Assembly (NCBI GenBank): GCA_001179505.1
Contig: CDMY01000336.1
Coordinates: forward strand, 124,001 to 188,000
Direction: 5' to 3'
Length of the DNA stretch: 64,000 bases
Origin: Vitrella brassicaformis
Lineage: Eukaryota; Sar; Vitrellaceae
Shown: positions 44,192 to 56,300 of the stretch, piece after piece
Layout: each line of letters begins with the position of its first letter
Position numbering within the stretch: position 1 is the stretch's first letter
Position numbers and translations under genes: made by a program
The notes under the pieces: model-generated
Seen by the model: only the letters and a program-made list of their open reading frames with translations
Database searches by the model: none
Told to the model about the DNA's origin: nothing

Positions 44192-44497
44192 CGCCGTGAG
44201 GCCCGTATTGAGATCAGAGTGCGCTGTACGCCTGTAATTCGAGCCGAATATATCCCTTTCGATGTGCGCCGTCTTTTTTTCCTGCGAGCTCAAGCTCAAG
44301 CTCGCCACCCGGAGAAGGGGGCGAAGATCTGAGCGAGGGAGCCGGGGTAGATGTGGCTGACACGACGTCCTGCTCGACGGTACACAAAACACGGAGATCC
44401 ATGAATTTTGTGAATGTGCGATTGTATGGATATGCGTGTCTGCAGATCTCAGCCTCATCTCCTCGCTATCATCTCGCTGTGGCTGCACCTGCTCGTC
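44192..44497. promoter_or_regulatory. Bidirectional control region, lipoyl synthase / rhodanese
   Basis: The region between the two divergent starts has no gene. It contains a T-run (44274-44280) and two GCGAGCT cores in opposite orientation at 44284 and 44299, separated by 8 bases. Confidence 0.4.
44284..44305. promoter_or_regulatory. Inverted pair of GCGAGCT motifs
   Basis: TGCGAGCT at 44283-44290 and AGCTCGCC at 44299-44306 form an inverted pair around the short spacer CAAGCTCA. Confidence 0.45.
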
Positions 44498-45073
44498 ATG
44501 ATGCGACGCATCCACTCTGCAGCTGCAGCATCGAGGCTCTCTCCGTCCTTCGTCGCCTCTGTCCCTGCCTTTCGCCGACCCTTGAGCACGTCGTCCATCC
44601 TGCGAGCGACCGGATCCGATGGCACGCAGGCTCTTCTTTCATCATTCCTCGAGAAGGGGGAGACTCCGCTGGAGGTATCGGTGATCGAGGCAAAAAGATG
44701 GCTTGAGAGTGAAGACCCGCCCATTGTGCTCGACATTCGGGAGCCTTTCGAATGGCAGATGGCCAAGCTTAAGCTCAAGAAGCGAGGCAGCAGCGATGAA
44801 GACGCAGAGGGCCTTGAGGCAGAGCGGGGGAGCGATCATGACGGTGTGCATGCCAAGGAGAACGGCGTGTACTACGTGCCGATGCGGGAGGTGGGGGCGT
44901 GGGTGTCGGAGCTGGACCATCCTGACCGGCCGATCCTGGTGCTGTGCCACCACGGGATGCGGTCGATGATGATCACTCAGGCGCTGAAGCCTCTTGGGGC
45001 CAAGGTGTGCAATGTGCAGGGAGGCATAGACCAGTGGAGTGTGGTGGTTGACCCCGATGTGCCCAGATACTGA
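44498..45073 (+). CDS. Organellar rhodanese-domain protein
   Basis: A single-exon gene of 191 residues starting at a double ATG (MMRRIHSAAAASRLSPSF). The first 45 residues are Arg/Ser/Ala-rich without acidic residues, as in a mitochondrial targeting peptide. One rhodanese domain follows: VIEAKRWLE, IVLDIREPFEWQMA, YYVPMREV, then the active loop LVLCHHGMRSMM with the catalytic cysteine, and VCNVQGGIDQW. The loop has six residues, typical for sulfurtransferases rather than phosphatase-like relatives. A charged insertion (about residues 95-125) separates the second and third elements. Its partner is unknown; a link to lipoyl synthase in the opposite direction would be speculation. Confidence 0.88.
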   Translation: MMRRIHSAAAASRLSPSFVASVPAFRRPLSTSSILRATGSDGTQALLSSFLEKGETPLEVSVIEAKRWLESEDPPIVLDIREPFEWQMAKLKLKKRGSSDEDAEGLEAERGSDHDGVHAKENGVYYVPMREVGAWVSELDHPDRPILVLCHHGMRSMMITQALKPLGAKVCNVQGGIDQWSVVVDPDVPRY

Positions 45074-45383
45074 CTGACACACCGACTTGACTTCGTGTGG
45101 ACAGAGTGTTTTGACGACTGGCTGAAGTTTTTGGCTGTTCAGGGGATACATGTATGTGTGTACAGCCGATGTTGCATGAAGGTGTGCAGAAGGTGACGTG
45201 GGAGAGACGAGATTCGTTCACTCAATCAACCAAAGGATGCAATTGTCGTTGCGAAGTGGTCTCGCACACGTCTGTCAGCACGCACACACATGTAGGTAGG
45301 TGTGTTGTACACCACCCCAGGCCGACCTCCATCTCACCCCACGCGTCAAGTGATTTGTCCCTTCGGTCCTGTCAGTCGGTCAG
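45074..45383. other. Tail-to-tail spacer
   Basis: No gene or strong structure is visible in these 310 bases. Confidence 0.5.
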
Positions 45384-48300
45384 CTAGCTAGACGAGTACT
45401 GATCCATCAGCCTGCCGAACGTCTTGTCGTCGATGAAATCAACGCGATAAGGCACCACGCTGCTGTGCGGATGCTCCTGAACCAAAAAAGGAAAGCGAGA
45501 CGTCACTATGGATCGATTGGATCCACAAGGGTGAGTTACCTGTGCGATTCGATGTGCGACGTGCTGCGCGTCGGCGAGGGAGAGAAGGCGAACAATGCCC
45601 TCACCCTGACGACGCACATCAATCACACAGCGACACTTGTGACGAAGGCAGTTGTGGGCAGACACAGACAGGGCAGAGACAGAGACATCATCCTCATCCT
45701 GCTCGCCTTGCATGTGTGTGTGATTGGGTCGTAGAGCACCCCAATCTTGTCAAAGCGCGAAAACGACCCCACCAGCTGGGAAAAACTCTGAATGAGACAT
45801 ACACACGAATTCCACGACACATTGAGCAGCCGGTGGGTGTGTCAAGAGATTGCGTGCCTCTCGACTCACTCACGCTAAAGTTTGTGTCTCCTGCGAGGCC
45901 CCTGACGCGGACGTTCCGTGTGGGGTGGCCACCGCGCCTCGACACCTGTGGCGAGGAGGGCTGGGCGCTGGTGTTGGTCGCATAGGAAGGGGAGGGCTGC
46001 TGGGCGTCTGTGGCAGCAGCAGCAGGTGCTGGGAAGGGGGAGGGGGAGGGGAGTGCAACCACTGCATCAATCAATGGCATCCCAGGCGGGCAGAGACATG
46101 ACAACCGGACGAGTTGGTAAGTTTCTCTCTGCGTGACCTTCAGAGTCCTCCGGGATGGACGTGCGTGGCGACCCGCCCAGGCCCGACGAAGTCCTCCGCT
46201 GCATGACCACGCCTCTCCTCCCACCGCCGCCATGGCTGGCCGACAGCCCGCCCTCAGCCGCAGACCTCTCCTGCCCCTTGTCATCCTCTCCCTCCCCCTC
46301 TGTCTTGTCGCCCCATGCATACTTGACGGTCCTGCCCTGCAGCCGCTCACTGATGGCCTCCCTCTCCTCCTCCGTCAGCGGGGTGAAGTGGTCCCGCCGA
46401 CCATCATGCGAACGAGGGCTGAAGTCCTTCTCCAAGGGCAGGGGCTCGTTGAACAGCGCACACGAGCCGAACCGTGGGCTGCGGTGTGACAGTGGGGCCG
46501 GAAGTGGTGTGTGGAGGAGGGGGTGCGATGGGGGGTAGCGGGCAGAGAGGGAGCCGGGGCGACGCGTGTAGGGTGAATTGGGACGCACCTCGGGGGAGAA
46601 ATTGATGCTGCAAACAGATTGGTTGAGACACGAACAGATGAGCGGGCACTGAGTCTTTGGCAGAGCTCACTTGGATCCGTCTGCCAGCCATCGTCGGACC
46701 TGCATGGGCATCTCGGAGCACACAGACCTGCTGCCCTCCGCACCCACACCCACCCCTCCGCCCAGGAACTCCGACCGCGGCGTGTAGTTTGCGCTGCTCG
46801 CGGGTGAGAAGCGCAGCCTCAGATCGCTGGCGTGTCCCGGGAGGGGGACGTCTCTCCTTGAGGATGACGCCTGCGACAGGGGCGAGTTGAGGGCGGGGGC
46901 GTCGGTGTTGGTGTTGAGCGAGCGGAGCCTGTCGAGGGGCAGGCGAGGGATGGATGGCCGGGGGGCGTCGGGCCTGTCCGACGACGGTAAGGGCATCGAA
47001 GGCCGCTGGCTCACCGGAGCAGACTGCCAGCAGAGGCAGGCACAAGGGAGACGCATAGATGTCGATGGCAGGGCGAGACACGAGGTCATCGAGGTCATCT
47101 CACCGCGAGCATGTCTGTGATTTTCTTGAGGTACTCGTCCTTCTCTGCCTGCTGAACCACCAACAGCCGGTTCTCCTCCCGCAACTTGGCCAGCTCTGCA
47201 ATGTCCTCAGTTTTTGCTGGCTCTGCCGCTCTTCTCTCGACAATGCGCCCATGCACACGGGGTGACGACGGCTGGTGGTCGGCCGGAACACGGGAAGAAT
47301 CCTCAACCACTGCCGAGAAAGAATGGCAGAAGTTGTCTCTCGATGCTGTTCAATGGCAGAGGGTGCGTCTAGCTTTCGCCGACCCGTTGAATGTCCTCTT
47401 CTCGGCGATGGTCGAGGGCTCATGTCGTTGATGCGCTCACCAAGCTCTTTCTTCTCCGCCTCCAGCCGCTTGACCTTCTTGCTGAGACTCTCATTGACAG
47501 TCTCTGCATAATAGCAGACGACGATACTCATGGAATGAGACAGACATGGAGCGATGGAGTGTACCTACCGAGTTCCGACTGCTTCTGCTGCGAGGCGTCG
47601 ACGTAAGAGCTGAGAGTCTTGAGCAAGACCCGTATGAGCATCTTCTCCTCGCTCTCCCTGTCCGCCGCCCCCTTGCCTCGCGGCACCATGGCCTTCAATG
47701 CCATCGTCATGTGGTGCTCCCGCCGCCACAAGGAGGGCGTGTACCGCTTCCGCGTGAGCGCCCTGTCCCTCTTCTCCACTTCAGAGGCGCTCTTGGATAT
47801 CTCCAGAGACTTGACCCACATCTTGTGACCATCCATCAGGTCGGTGCGGTCTTTGGGCAGAGCTGGCGGGACCACCGGATTGGAGATGAGGGTTCTGCAG
47901 CGGAGAGATGGCCACGAGTCGGCGCGCGATAGCATCTGCCCCTCTGTGTGGATGAAAACGGCCAGGGGGAAAGTGTCTTCGGGCCGGTACGCGGTGAGTG
48001 TCGTCTGTGCGCCCCGGCGACAGCTGGCGGCCACGATGGTCTGTGTGGGGGTGTCATGGGTGCGGACGATCTCGGTTGAACCCTCAGACTGCACTGCCTT
48101 GGCCACCATGACCGCTTGTGCCATCGTCCCTTGATCGGCCACCTCCTTCTCCTTCGCCCCATCAATCGTCTCACATGCCACCGAACGTGTCTCAATCGTT
48201 CTTGCTGCGGGCGCTCGTGGCGCATCATGCTCATCTCTCTCGTGCAGGGTAACGTCTTCAGGGGCCCTTTCATGCGATGGTCTTGACCGTGTGTCGCTCT

Positions 48301-49252
48301 CTTCAGTCCCCACGGCCTTGTCCTCCGTCCCAATGGCCTCCTCAGCAGCCTGGTCTTCGGGCACCTGATGTAGGCCTGCAGGATTCCTTCCACCTCTCGC
48401 CTCGTCTCTCGCCAAGGACGACTGCGCTCGCCCCAGGGGCAAAGTGGGTGTGAGGGCATCGCGGGGCGACCTTGGTGCCGACCTCTGATGGGGAAGCTGA
48501 CGAGTGTCCCATTGCAGTCGATGCGGCGCGCCGCCCGGCCGCCACATGGTTCCAGAAGACGATGGGTTCGGTCGGGTGACGACCTTGGGTGCTGCCGTCT
48601 TCGACATATCATATCGCTTTGCGTAGGATGACGTGCCAGGCATAGAACGATCCCTTGTGGCGGCGGGCTGGGCCAGCCGCGACCCTCCTGCGGCAGTGGG
48701 CTTGGGTGCGGCCGACACCGTCCGCGGCGTGGCACGGGTGGGTGAGCGAGGGGACGGCAAATGAGACGGCTGGGGTGCCGCGACAGCCGGCTTCCTCGTC
48801 TCGCCTGAGGTGCCTCGCTGTGGCTGTGCTGGGACTCGCCGTGTGAGGCGACTGGCAGCCGGCGGCTCGGCATCAGCTTCCTTCCTCTTCGTAGGCGCAG
48901 GGCGTGAGCCTGCCGCCGGAAGGCCGTCTCGCTGCAGTGGTGCACGAGGCGTTCTCGGCGTCACAGTGAGGGAGGCAGACGTAGGGGGAAGGCCGCTGGC
49001 AGCGCTCTGGTGTGATCTGCCGATGGGGCCAAACCGTGGCGGACTTGCGTAGTGCAAACCAACGCGACTTGCACTGGTCAGCGGCCTCCGCGACCCCACG
49101 ACGCTGGAAGGCGGCTGCCTGGTTCTCGGCGTCGTGGACTTCTCGTTCGGCCCCGTCTCCTGGACGTCCGCCGCATCTTGGGTCGTCTGGCCTTGTGGCT
49201 GTGAGGGGGCTGGCAGGGAGAGGACGGGCACGCGAGGGCGCGTGGCGCTCAT
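45384..49252 (-). CDS. Long low-complexity coiled-coil protein
   Basis: The first exon runs from ATG 49252 to about 47571 (about 560 codons). Later exons cover 47506-47424, 47310-47100, 47022-46675, 46609-46147, 46059-45875 and shorter pieces to the stop at 45384. The N-terminus is Pro/Ser/Arg-rich and disordered. Around residue 500 helical segments begin. Two coiled coils follow, SLSKKVKRLEAEKKELGERI and ELAKLREENRLLVVQQAEKD, then more disordered Ser/Pro/Arg sequence. The C-terminal region (VRVRGLAGDTNF, FDKIGVLYDPITH, VVPYRVDFIDDKTF) looks folded but unfamiliar. A cytoskeletal or centrosomal scaffold would fit. Joins near 45630-45790 are uncertain. Confidence 0.6.
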
Positions 49253-49538
49253 TTCAGCTTAACCGGCCCCCAACGGCGTCTCAGGCGGGGGTGAGTGGGG
49301 GCCTGGTGTTCGTCTGACGCTCGGATGTGCGGGGGCTGAAGCAGCAGCGCATGCGGTTGCGACACACGGCTGCAGCGGGGGGAACTTTGGTTCCGAGGAA
49401 GGAGGGCCTGAGCCTGGGTTATCGAAAACAATTGGTACGCAATGAATGGCACACTGCGTGAGAAACGGGGTATCATGTCCGTATGTATGTGATGTGGCTG
49501 TGCTGCGAGTCATGCATGCAGGTGGCTAGAAGGCCGTG

Positions 49539-51278
49539 ATGAGTGAGGCGGGCGCAGCTCTGCCCCTCGACTGGGTCGAACACAGCAGGGACAACGTTGC
49601 CGTCAGTCTTCCAAGTATGTCACTGGCTGCGGGCATCCTCTCGCGCACTTTCACTCGACCCCAGCAGGTGACGGAGCTCATTCGACAGCAGGGAGCCGAC
49701 CCCAATGCGCAGCCCCAGCTACGGATGGAGGGCACCACGGGAGGCTTCACACCCTATCCGCTGCTGTCCCTGTGCATCGGCAACCTCACCGACAACCGCA
49801 TCCCGTCCATCTGGGCAGCAGACGGCGATGATGAGGAGCCTCCCGTCGCTTTGCCGCAGTGGTCGTCACCCGACCTGCAGGAGGCCATCATGAAAGCACT
49901 CATCGAGGGAGGTGCGGACATCAACGCCATCCCGACCAACGAGGCGGGTGTGGACTGCCCGGGTACCACGCCCGTCCGTGTGGCCATCAAAGCCTGCAAC
50001 GAGAAGGCCTTCCGTCTGCTCATGGCGCAAGGTGGGCTGCTGCTAGGGGGCCGTAAGGTGATGCTGCTGCCATGGACACTGGACACGGACCGGCCCACCG
50101 AGGACCACGAGGCCACCCTGCTGTCCTTCTACCAGCAACTCATCCGCCGCGACCCCACCCTCGCAACCGAGACTGCTGCGCGGTATGCCGGCAATCCGCT
50201 GCATTGGGCGGCCGCCACCGATCTCGTATGGTCGCAGTCTTTCATCGACAGCTACATCGACCTGTTGGTGGCCAATGGGGCGGACATGACGGCAGTGGAC
50301 ATCAACGACTGGACGCCATTGGACTGCGCGGCAATATGGGGGGACCACCGTGCGGCTGCCTCCCTGTGCCGCCGCCTCTCGTCTGCCGACATCAACAGAG
50401 GGACCCCCAATGACCCCAATGACACGCCTCTCACTGCTGCTGCCTGGATGCTCGATGACAAGACTCAGCTGCTGGACGACGACACTGCGGAGGAGGCAGA
50501 CAAGGATCAAGCCAGAGCCCGGATTCCCCATCTCAAGAGCACCATCCGTGTCCTGCTGCAGGCGGGGGCCGACATCGCCCGGCTGCCCACGGGCACCGAG
50601 GGGCACCGCCGTCGTCGGCGTCTGGTGCTGCCCGAATACAAGATGGTGCTCAACGAGGTGCCCGACGTGGTCGTGTCGGCTGTCAACGCCGCCCTGCGAC
50701 CTCAGCGCGACCACTCGATGCTGCTCGCCCGTCTGCTGCCCCTGGCGCCCCACCACGACGGCCCTTCCACCCACCCATCGCCCTCCAGCCTCTCATTCGG
50801 CCCACAGGAGGCAGAGGCCGTCGGCTGGAAGATCGGCTCCTTCCTGCACGAGCCACACACCGCCATGGCGACCATCGATGGGTACCTGATGGGCGAGTCG
50901 CTGCTGAAGCGCCGTGTCATTGCGGCCGTGGCGCATTTCGTGACGCAAGCGGCCACACGGACGACCAGCAATCGGGAGGTGGTCGGGGGGAGCCGGCACG
51001 TGCAGCACGAGGGAGACGCGGAGAGCACCAAAGTGACGGTCCCGCCCCTACAGTGCTTCGCCGTCAATGGGGGACAGCAGGGGGGCGGGCAGCATCGTGT
51101 GTTGGGTGTGCGTGAGGTGGTGCACAAGGCTCGGCTGGACGAGGCGGCCCAGCACGGCGTGGAGGGGGTGGTCAAGGGCTTCAGCACCCACCTCGGCGAT
51201 AAGGACTGCCAGTTCCAGTGGCAGCAGCTGGGGTACATCAACAGGCGGGGGCAGTTTGTGTCGCTGGGCATCAACTGA
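49539..51278 (+). CDS. Ankyrin-repeat protein
   Basis: An intron-free gene of 579 residues from ATG 49539. Degenerate ankyrin repeats fill the first two thirds: ADPNAQPQLR, ALIEGGADINAIPTN, NPLHWAAATDL, LLVANGADMTAVDIND, TPLDCAAIWGDHRAAASL and VLLQAGADIARLP. The C-terminal 200 residues are without a recognised domain. No signal peptide or membrane segment is present, so a cytosolic protein-binding role is likely. Lack of introns in this intron-rich window is unusual and might reflect retroposition or a family that expanded as single-exon genes. The start is 286 bases head to head from the coiled-coil protein gene. Confidence 0.82.
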   Translation: MSEAGAALPLDWVEHSRDNVAVSLPSMSLAAGILSRTFTRPQQVTELIRQQGADPNAQPQLRMEGTTGGFTPYPLLSLCIGNLTDNRIPSIWAADGDDEEPPVALPQWSSPDLQEAIMKALIEGGADINAIPTNEAGVDCPGTTPVRVAIKACNEKAFRLLMAQGGLLLGGRKVMLLPWTLDTDRPTEDHEATLLSFYQQLIRRDPTLATETAARYAGNPLHWAAATDLVWSQSFIDSYIDLLVANGADMTAVDINDWTPLDCAAIWGDHRAAASLCRRLSSADINRGTPNDPNDTPLTAAAWMLDDKTQLLDDDTAEEADKDQARARIPHLKSTIRVLLQAGADIARLPTGTEGHRRRRRLVLPEYKMVLNEVPDVVVSAVNAALRPQRDHSMLLARLLPLAPHHDGPSTHPSPSSLSFGPQEAEAVGWKIGSFLHEPHTAMATIDGYLMGESLLKRRVIAAVAHFVTQAATRTTSNREVVGGSRHVQHEGDAESTKVTVPPLQCFAVNGGQQGGGQHRVLGVREVVHKARLDEAAQHGVEGVVKGFSTHLGDKDCQFQWQQLGYINRRGQFVSLGIN

Positions 51279-51996
51279 CGGCCGTGTTGCCAGTAGCTAT
51301 GTTGTTATAGGGGAAAGGGTGAGGACAGAACGGCTCCACTGTCGCGGCTCTATAACCCGTGATAATGGGCGTGATAATTTTGTTGCGTGATAATGGGTGT
51401 AAGATGTGGCGGTGAAAGACAAGTGCCCGGCTGTTTTGTTTTGAGGAGTTTCAGAATCTGAGCATGTGAGCGATAAATCTCATTGACCATACAGAACTCA
51501 AAAATGAGACGATCTGTATGATGGAACTCTGCCTCAGCTGCTGGCAAGGCAATTCATACCACACGTGTCGAAGGGGTGAAGAAGCGGATTGACTGAAGAC
51601 TGGTTTTGATACTGACCACTCATCACCAGAGTTGCGCACTGTACATGTCTCTCCCCCCTGGATGGTATGCCTCGTTTGAGGTCACCACCTCCCTTCATCT
51701 TGGAGGATATTGGGATCTGCTGAGAACGACCGACCCAGCCCATGCAAGGAGAGAGACGCATTCATGCGCTTTTCTCAGATTCAACCGACCACCCCAAGGC
51801 TCTGCTCTTGCTGTTTCCCTGACTCTCACCGTACGGCTGCACTGCCGCACGTCCGTGTGCGGTGCGACAGATAGACAGCGTAGGCTGGATGGATGAAGGC
51901 CAGTCAGGTCCAATCAAGAGGGAGCAGCAAGACGCTCCACAACCAGCCAGACAATCAGATAGCAGACATCGCGACCATCCGTGCATCCATTGGCAG

Positions 51997-52044
51997 AGGT
52001 CGCCAGCAAGTGATAGGCTGAGGTCGCCAGCAAGTGATAGGCTG
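51997..52044 (+). repeat. Tandem duplication of a 24-base unit
   Basis: The unit AGGTCGCCAGCAAGTGATAG plus GCTG occurs twice without a mismatch. Confidence 0.9.
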
Positions 52045-52889
52045 CATGCAGCACTCCTCTCGCATCTCAGACAGACAGACAGACAGTACTTACGTTACTT
52101 TACGGTACCGATACAATGAAATCCACTCAGCTAGCCAGTAGCCGTCCATCCCCGTTGCCTTTTCCCTCGCCCCCTCCCCTGTAGGATAGATACGATTTGG
52201 TACGGTAGGATACGATACGATATACAGAATGCATACTTACTGACGGCTATGTATACGTACAGGTCTACGTATGAGCAATCACGGCGCAGGGACGAGTCAG
52301 TCTGACAGACAGACAGATAGTAAGTCGAGTAGGTGAATGAGTAGGAAGGGTAGTGTAGGTGAGTGGAGTCAGTCAGTCAGTGGGATGACAGCGTGGATTG
52401 CATGCAGGTCTGCATGTCTGTCTTATTTATTGCCGAGGCGGGCCGCGATTAGCGGCCCACCCCTTCAAACTCACGACAAGATTGCAAATTACACAGCACC
52501 GACCGACAGGTGGGACAAATACACACGCACCCACACGCCCACTTGATCCAAGTGAGTGCGCACTCGCACGCCCACGGGCAGAGAGAGAGAGAAAGGGAGA
52601 GATGCAGTGGTGAGGCAGAGCGCCCATGTGTCGTGCCTCCTCTCCCTCGACCCGCCCCGCCCTCATCGATGCCTTAAAACAGAAAGAAAAGTAACACAAA
52701 AATATCCATCACGAACGTGAAAGCAAAAACGAGAGACGACTAGAAATAGTGCATACATACACACAAGAGAGCGATAAGGCGCCTGGCCAGCTCAGCTCCA
52801 TCCATGTGAATCGTCGATTCAGCACAGAAGGGGTCAATCAAGCTGACCATTACCATTCGGAAGACAATTACGGAAATTCCGCTGAGAAG

Positions 52890-52945
52890 ATAAGAGAGGA
52901 GAGGAGAGGAGAAGAGAAGATGATATAAGATAAGAGAAGAGAAGA
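52890..52945. repeat. Purine-rich GAGA/AGATAA tract
   Basis: Imperfect GGAGA and AGATAAGAG units on the plus strand form a polypurine stretch in the spacer. Confidence 0.75.
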
Positions 52946-53395
52946 GGCGGCAATAGATGCACGAGAGAGAAGTCCGTAGAGAGGTGGAAGCAAGCACAGT
53001 TGTCAGTCAGTCAGTCGCTTGATCAAGAGCCAAGCGACCAAAATAATAATATAATCGTCCCCTTCCCCAGTTTGCAAAGTCGGCCCGCTCTTCCCCCGCG
53101 CCACGCCACGCCACGCCACGCCATTCTTTAAAAGACAGCTTCCTTGATGCACACAGGTACGAAAGGGACGGCCAGCCACCGGTCGGTCGACACATTCTAG
53201 CCGCCTATTCTGTTGCGACACTTGTCATCAAGCCAGGCTCTGCTCTGATCCGAGCAACAGCATAGTCAGTCAGCCACTCAGCCGCTCACCCGACCCGACA
53301 ACGACAAAGTGAAAACACAGCAAATCATACAAACAAACATACAAACAAACAGGCCCACCTCCCAGCCGTGTGTAATCCATCCATTAAGTCAGCAC

Positions 53396-56300
53396 TCAGG
53401 AGGCCTTGGCCTGCGGCTCCGCCCCAATGAACCCCTCGGCCATCTGGTCGTCCTCCTTTTGCTGTTGCTGCTCCTCCTGCTGCCGTCGCGCCTTATCCTG
53501 CCCAACCACGTCACCACCCGTGTGTGCCACATGGTGACCCTGGGCCTCCGTCGGGCTGACGCCACCCAGGTATCCAGCCGTGGCCCTCGACGATACTGGC
53601 GACACACCACTCACAAACGACGCACCAGCAGGGGCAACGGCGGCGGCAGCAGCAGCAGCGGTAGATGAAGCCTCATCTACCATCTGGTTGCTGGCAACTG
53701 CGGCAGCGTGCATGTCACCCACACCGACACCGAATGCTGCCATGCCGACGGGCAGGGAAGGCGCGCCGCCGCCCACCACCCCCGTGTGTGAGTGGTCAGA
53801 CATCGCTGCCGCCTTTTCGGCGTGGTCGTCCCCATGCAGGGGCACTGAGCCGGGGCTGCTGCACGTCTGCGCAGTGGTCGACTGGCCGTCCTGACCGGCG
53901 GCACCCATCAGCTGGTCCAGAGATCCGACGGACGGGGCGGATGCCGTGGCCGCTGCTGCTGCCGCGATGCACTCCGGGGGCATGTCCTGCTCGATTGGTG
54001 GGAAGTTGGGTGCGAGGTTGGGGTCTTTGAGCGAGTGGAGGGGCGGGTAGTTGCCCCAGTTGGTGTCGTGTGTCTTCTTGCCGACGCAGGGCTTGTCGCA
54101 GAAGGACAGGTAGATCAACGGACGCCAAGATGCATCCTGTAGGGAGCACACCGAACACAGAAACGGACCAGGCCAGGGGTGTCTGGTTTGGCTTGGCTTG
54201 GTGTGGTGTGGTGGTGGGACTGCTTTCTTTGCTCACAATGTGTCGGGTGCCTCTGTGTCGCGTCAGGTTGTCCATGAGGATGACGTCGCCCATGCGAGCG
54301 CGAGAATGCACAGTGCCCCTGGCAGACCCTGAACAGCCAAACATACATACACACACACATGAATATCATCCGCAGAGATGGGGCCATCACCCACCCACCC
54401 ACCCACCCACCCAAACTCACCTGGTATCTTGAACTCGGTGCCGCTGTTGGTCTCGGTGATGTCCACCAGCGGCACAAAACCAGTCACTATGTTCCTGCAC
54501 ACAACACACACACACACACACACACACAGAGGCAAGCAGCGAACGAACATACAAACCATCCCCAGACGCCGTCAGTACACGCACACACGCACACACGAGT
54601 CCACCACATTTCAGGCCTGGCTAGGTGGTCGTCAAGCTGTCTGCAGCCAGCCGGCTGGCCGGCGTCTCAAACCTAATACTAAGGCGAGACGCGGCGGCCG
54701 GGCCGGCCACTCGACCAGTCCGATGCATTCATGTGTCATCATGCGTGGCGTGCGGGTGTGGTGTGCGCCCCGTCCACGAGTGTGTGTGTGACTGCTCTGC
54801 TCACGTGTCTAGGTCCGAGAAGTAGTCGTTGTGGTACTTCTGGTCGTGCTGGTGGGGGCCGCGGGACATGATGTAACCTGCATCACACACACATACACAT
54901 ACACATACACACAGGAGTCACCATTGCCGGTGCGTGGGTTGGTGTGTGACAGACAGAGAAGAGAGGCGCACCGAGTGTGATGCGCCGCCAGACTGAGTGG
55001 TCCTCGCTTGTCGGCCACGTCTGAAACTCACTGATGACACCACACGCATTGAAGCGTCACTGTGCTGCCCTCCTGGCCTTCATTGCCTCTCAGTCAGCTG
55101 TGAGTGTATGTATACCTCTTGATAGCTTCCATGAAGAGTTTCTCGATGCCCTTGAAGGCCGCCAGGATCTTCTCGTGAAGCGCACCCAACTCACCTACAC
55201 CCACACGAACCACCCGGATCAATCAAGAGAGCAGAGCACCATGACGGATGCCCCTGGCCTCCAGACAGCGACAGCTCCTCTGTGCGTGCGTACCGATATG
55301 TCGCGTGTGGGACAGGTTGACGTCAATCCGCCTGAGTGGTGAGAAGTGAGTGGCTGGAAAGGTGCGAGCCTGTCTGTGTATGTGTGTCTTTACCCGGTGG
55401 TGCCTCTGCACGCGATGCTGTTGTACTTGAAAGGCATGTTGACATCCGTCACTTGGCCAACACTGCACAAAGAAAGACAGACACAGACGAGTGTGGTGGT
55501 GCGTTGGATGGATGGATGCCTGCACTGCAGCACTTGGGCTGGCTCACTAGTGCAGCAGCGTGGAGAAGTGCCTGATGACAAGGTTCTGCAGGTACTGGAT
55601 GAGCGCCGTCGACACACGCTGCTGATACCACTGCACGCCATCCCTGCACACACACACACACATTGTTACGCCAGCCATGCGCTGCCTGAGTGCATTCACA
55701 CACACATGGCCATCCCTCCCTACCTGAGGAGGAAGCAGTCGGTGAGGTCTGTCTGGAAGCTGGAGCTAAAAATATGCACCGGGTTCCGCAGCGCCTGCCC
55801 ACAGGTCTCCCCCACGAACCGCTTCCGCGACAAGATCATGTCCTCGGGGCTAACGTCCGCCCACATCGAGGGGTGGATGCCCCCAAACTCCCCACCCTCA
55901 CCACGCACCCTCCCCACCTCAGCCATCTTCGTGAACACGTCCCTCTTGACTCCTGTCCGCGGCGCCGTGGGCCTCGCCCTCCCGCGCCCAGCACCGCCAT
56001 GGCCATGGCCGCCCGTGGATCGTGTGGGACTGGATCGGGGCGAAGGGGAGGTCTCCGTCTTGAGTGTGGGCATCGGCAGCGTGGGTGCGGGTGGTTGGTT
56101 GTCTGCGAAGAAGACGGCCGGCAGCTGCGGCCGGTTCGTCTCCTCCGCCCTCCTGCGCTTGCGGCGTGACCAGCCGCCCCGCAGTCGGCTGGTCTTGCCC
56201 CTGCGACTCCTGCCAGTTGTGGACGTGGCCGTGCCGTCGATGGGCGTCGTCATGGGGATGAGCTCCTTCTTGCTCGCAGCTGCGATGATCTCCTGAAACG

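Larger units (their letters stand above)
51279..53395. other. Large gene-free spacer
   Basis: This 2.1-kb tail-to-tail spacer holds three GTGATAAT copies (51358-51400), a 24-base tandem duplication (51997-52044), GATA/TACG-rich short repeats (52180-52230), a purine-rich tract (52890-52945) and CGCCA repeats (53099-53121). No frame looks like a gene. Confidence 0.6.

Noticed and set aside
49249-49530. Minus-strand frames upstream of the coiled-coil gene
   Set aside because: They lie in the divergent spacer and show no coding bias or joinable splice sites.
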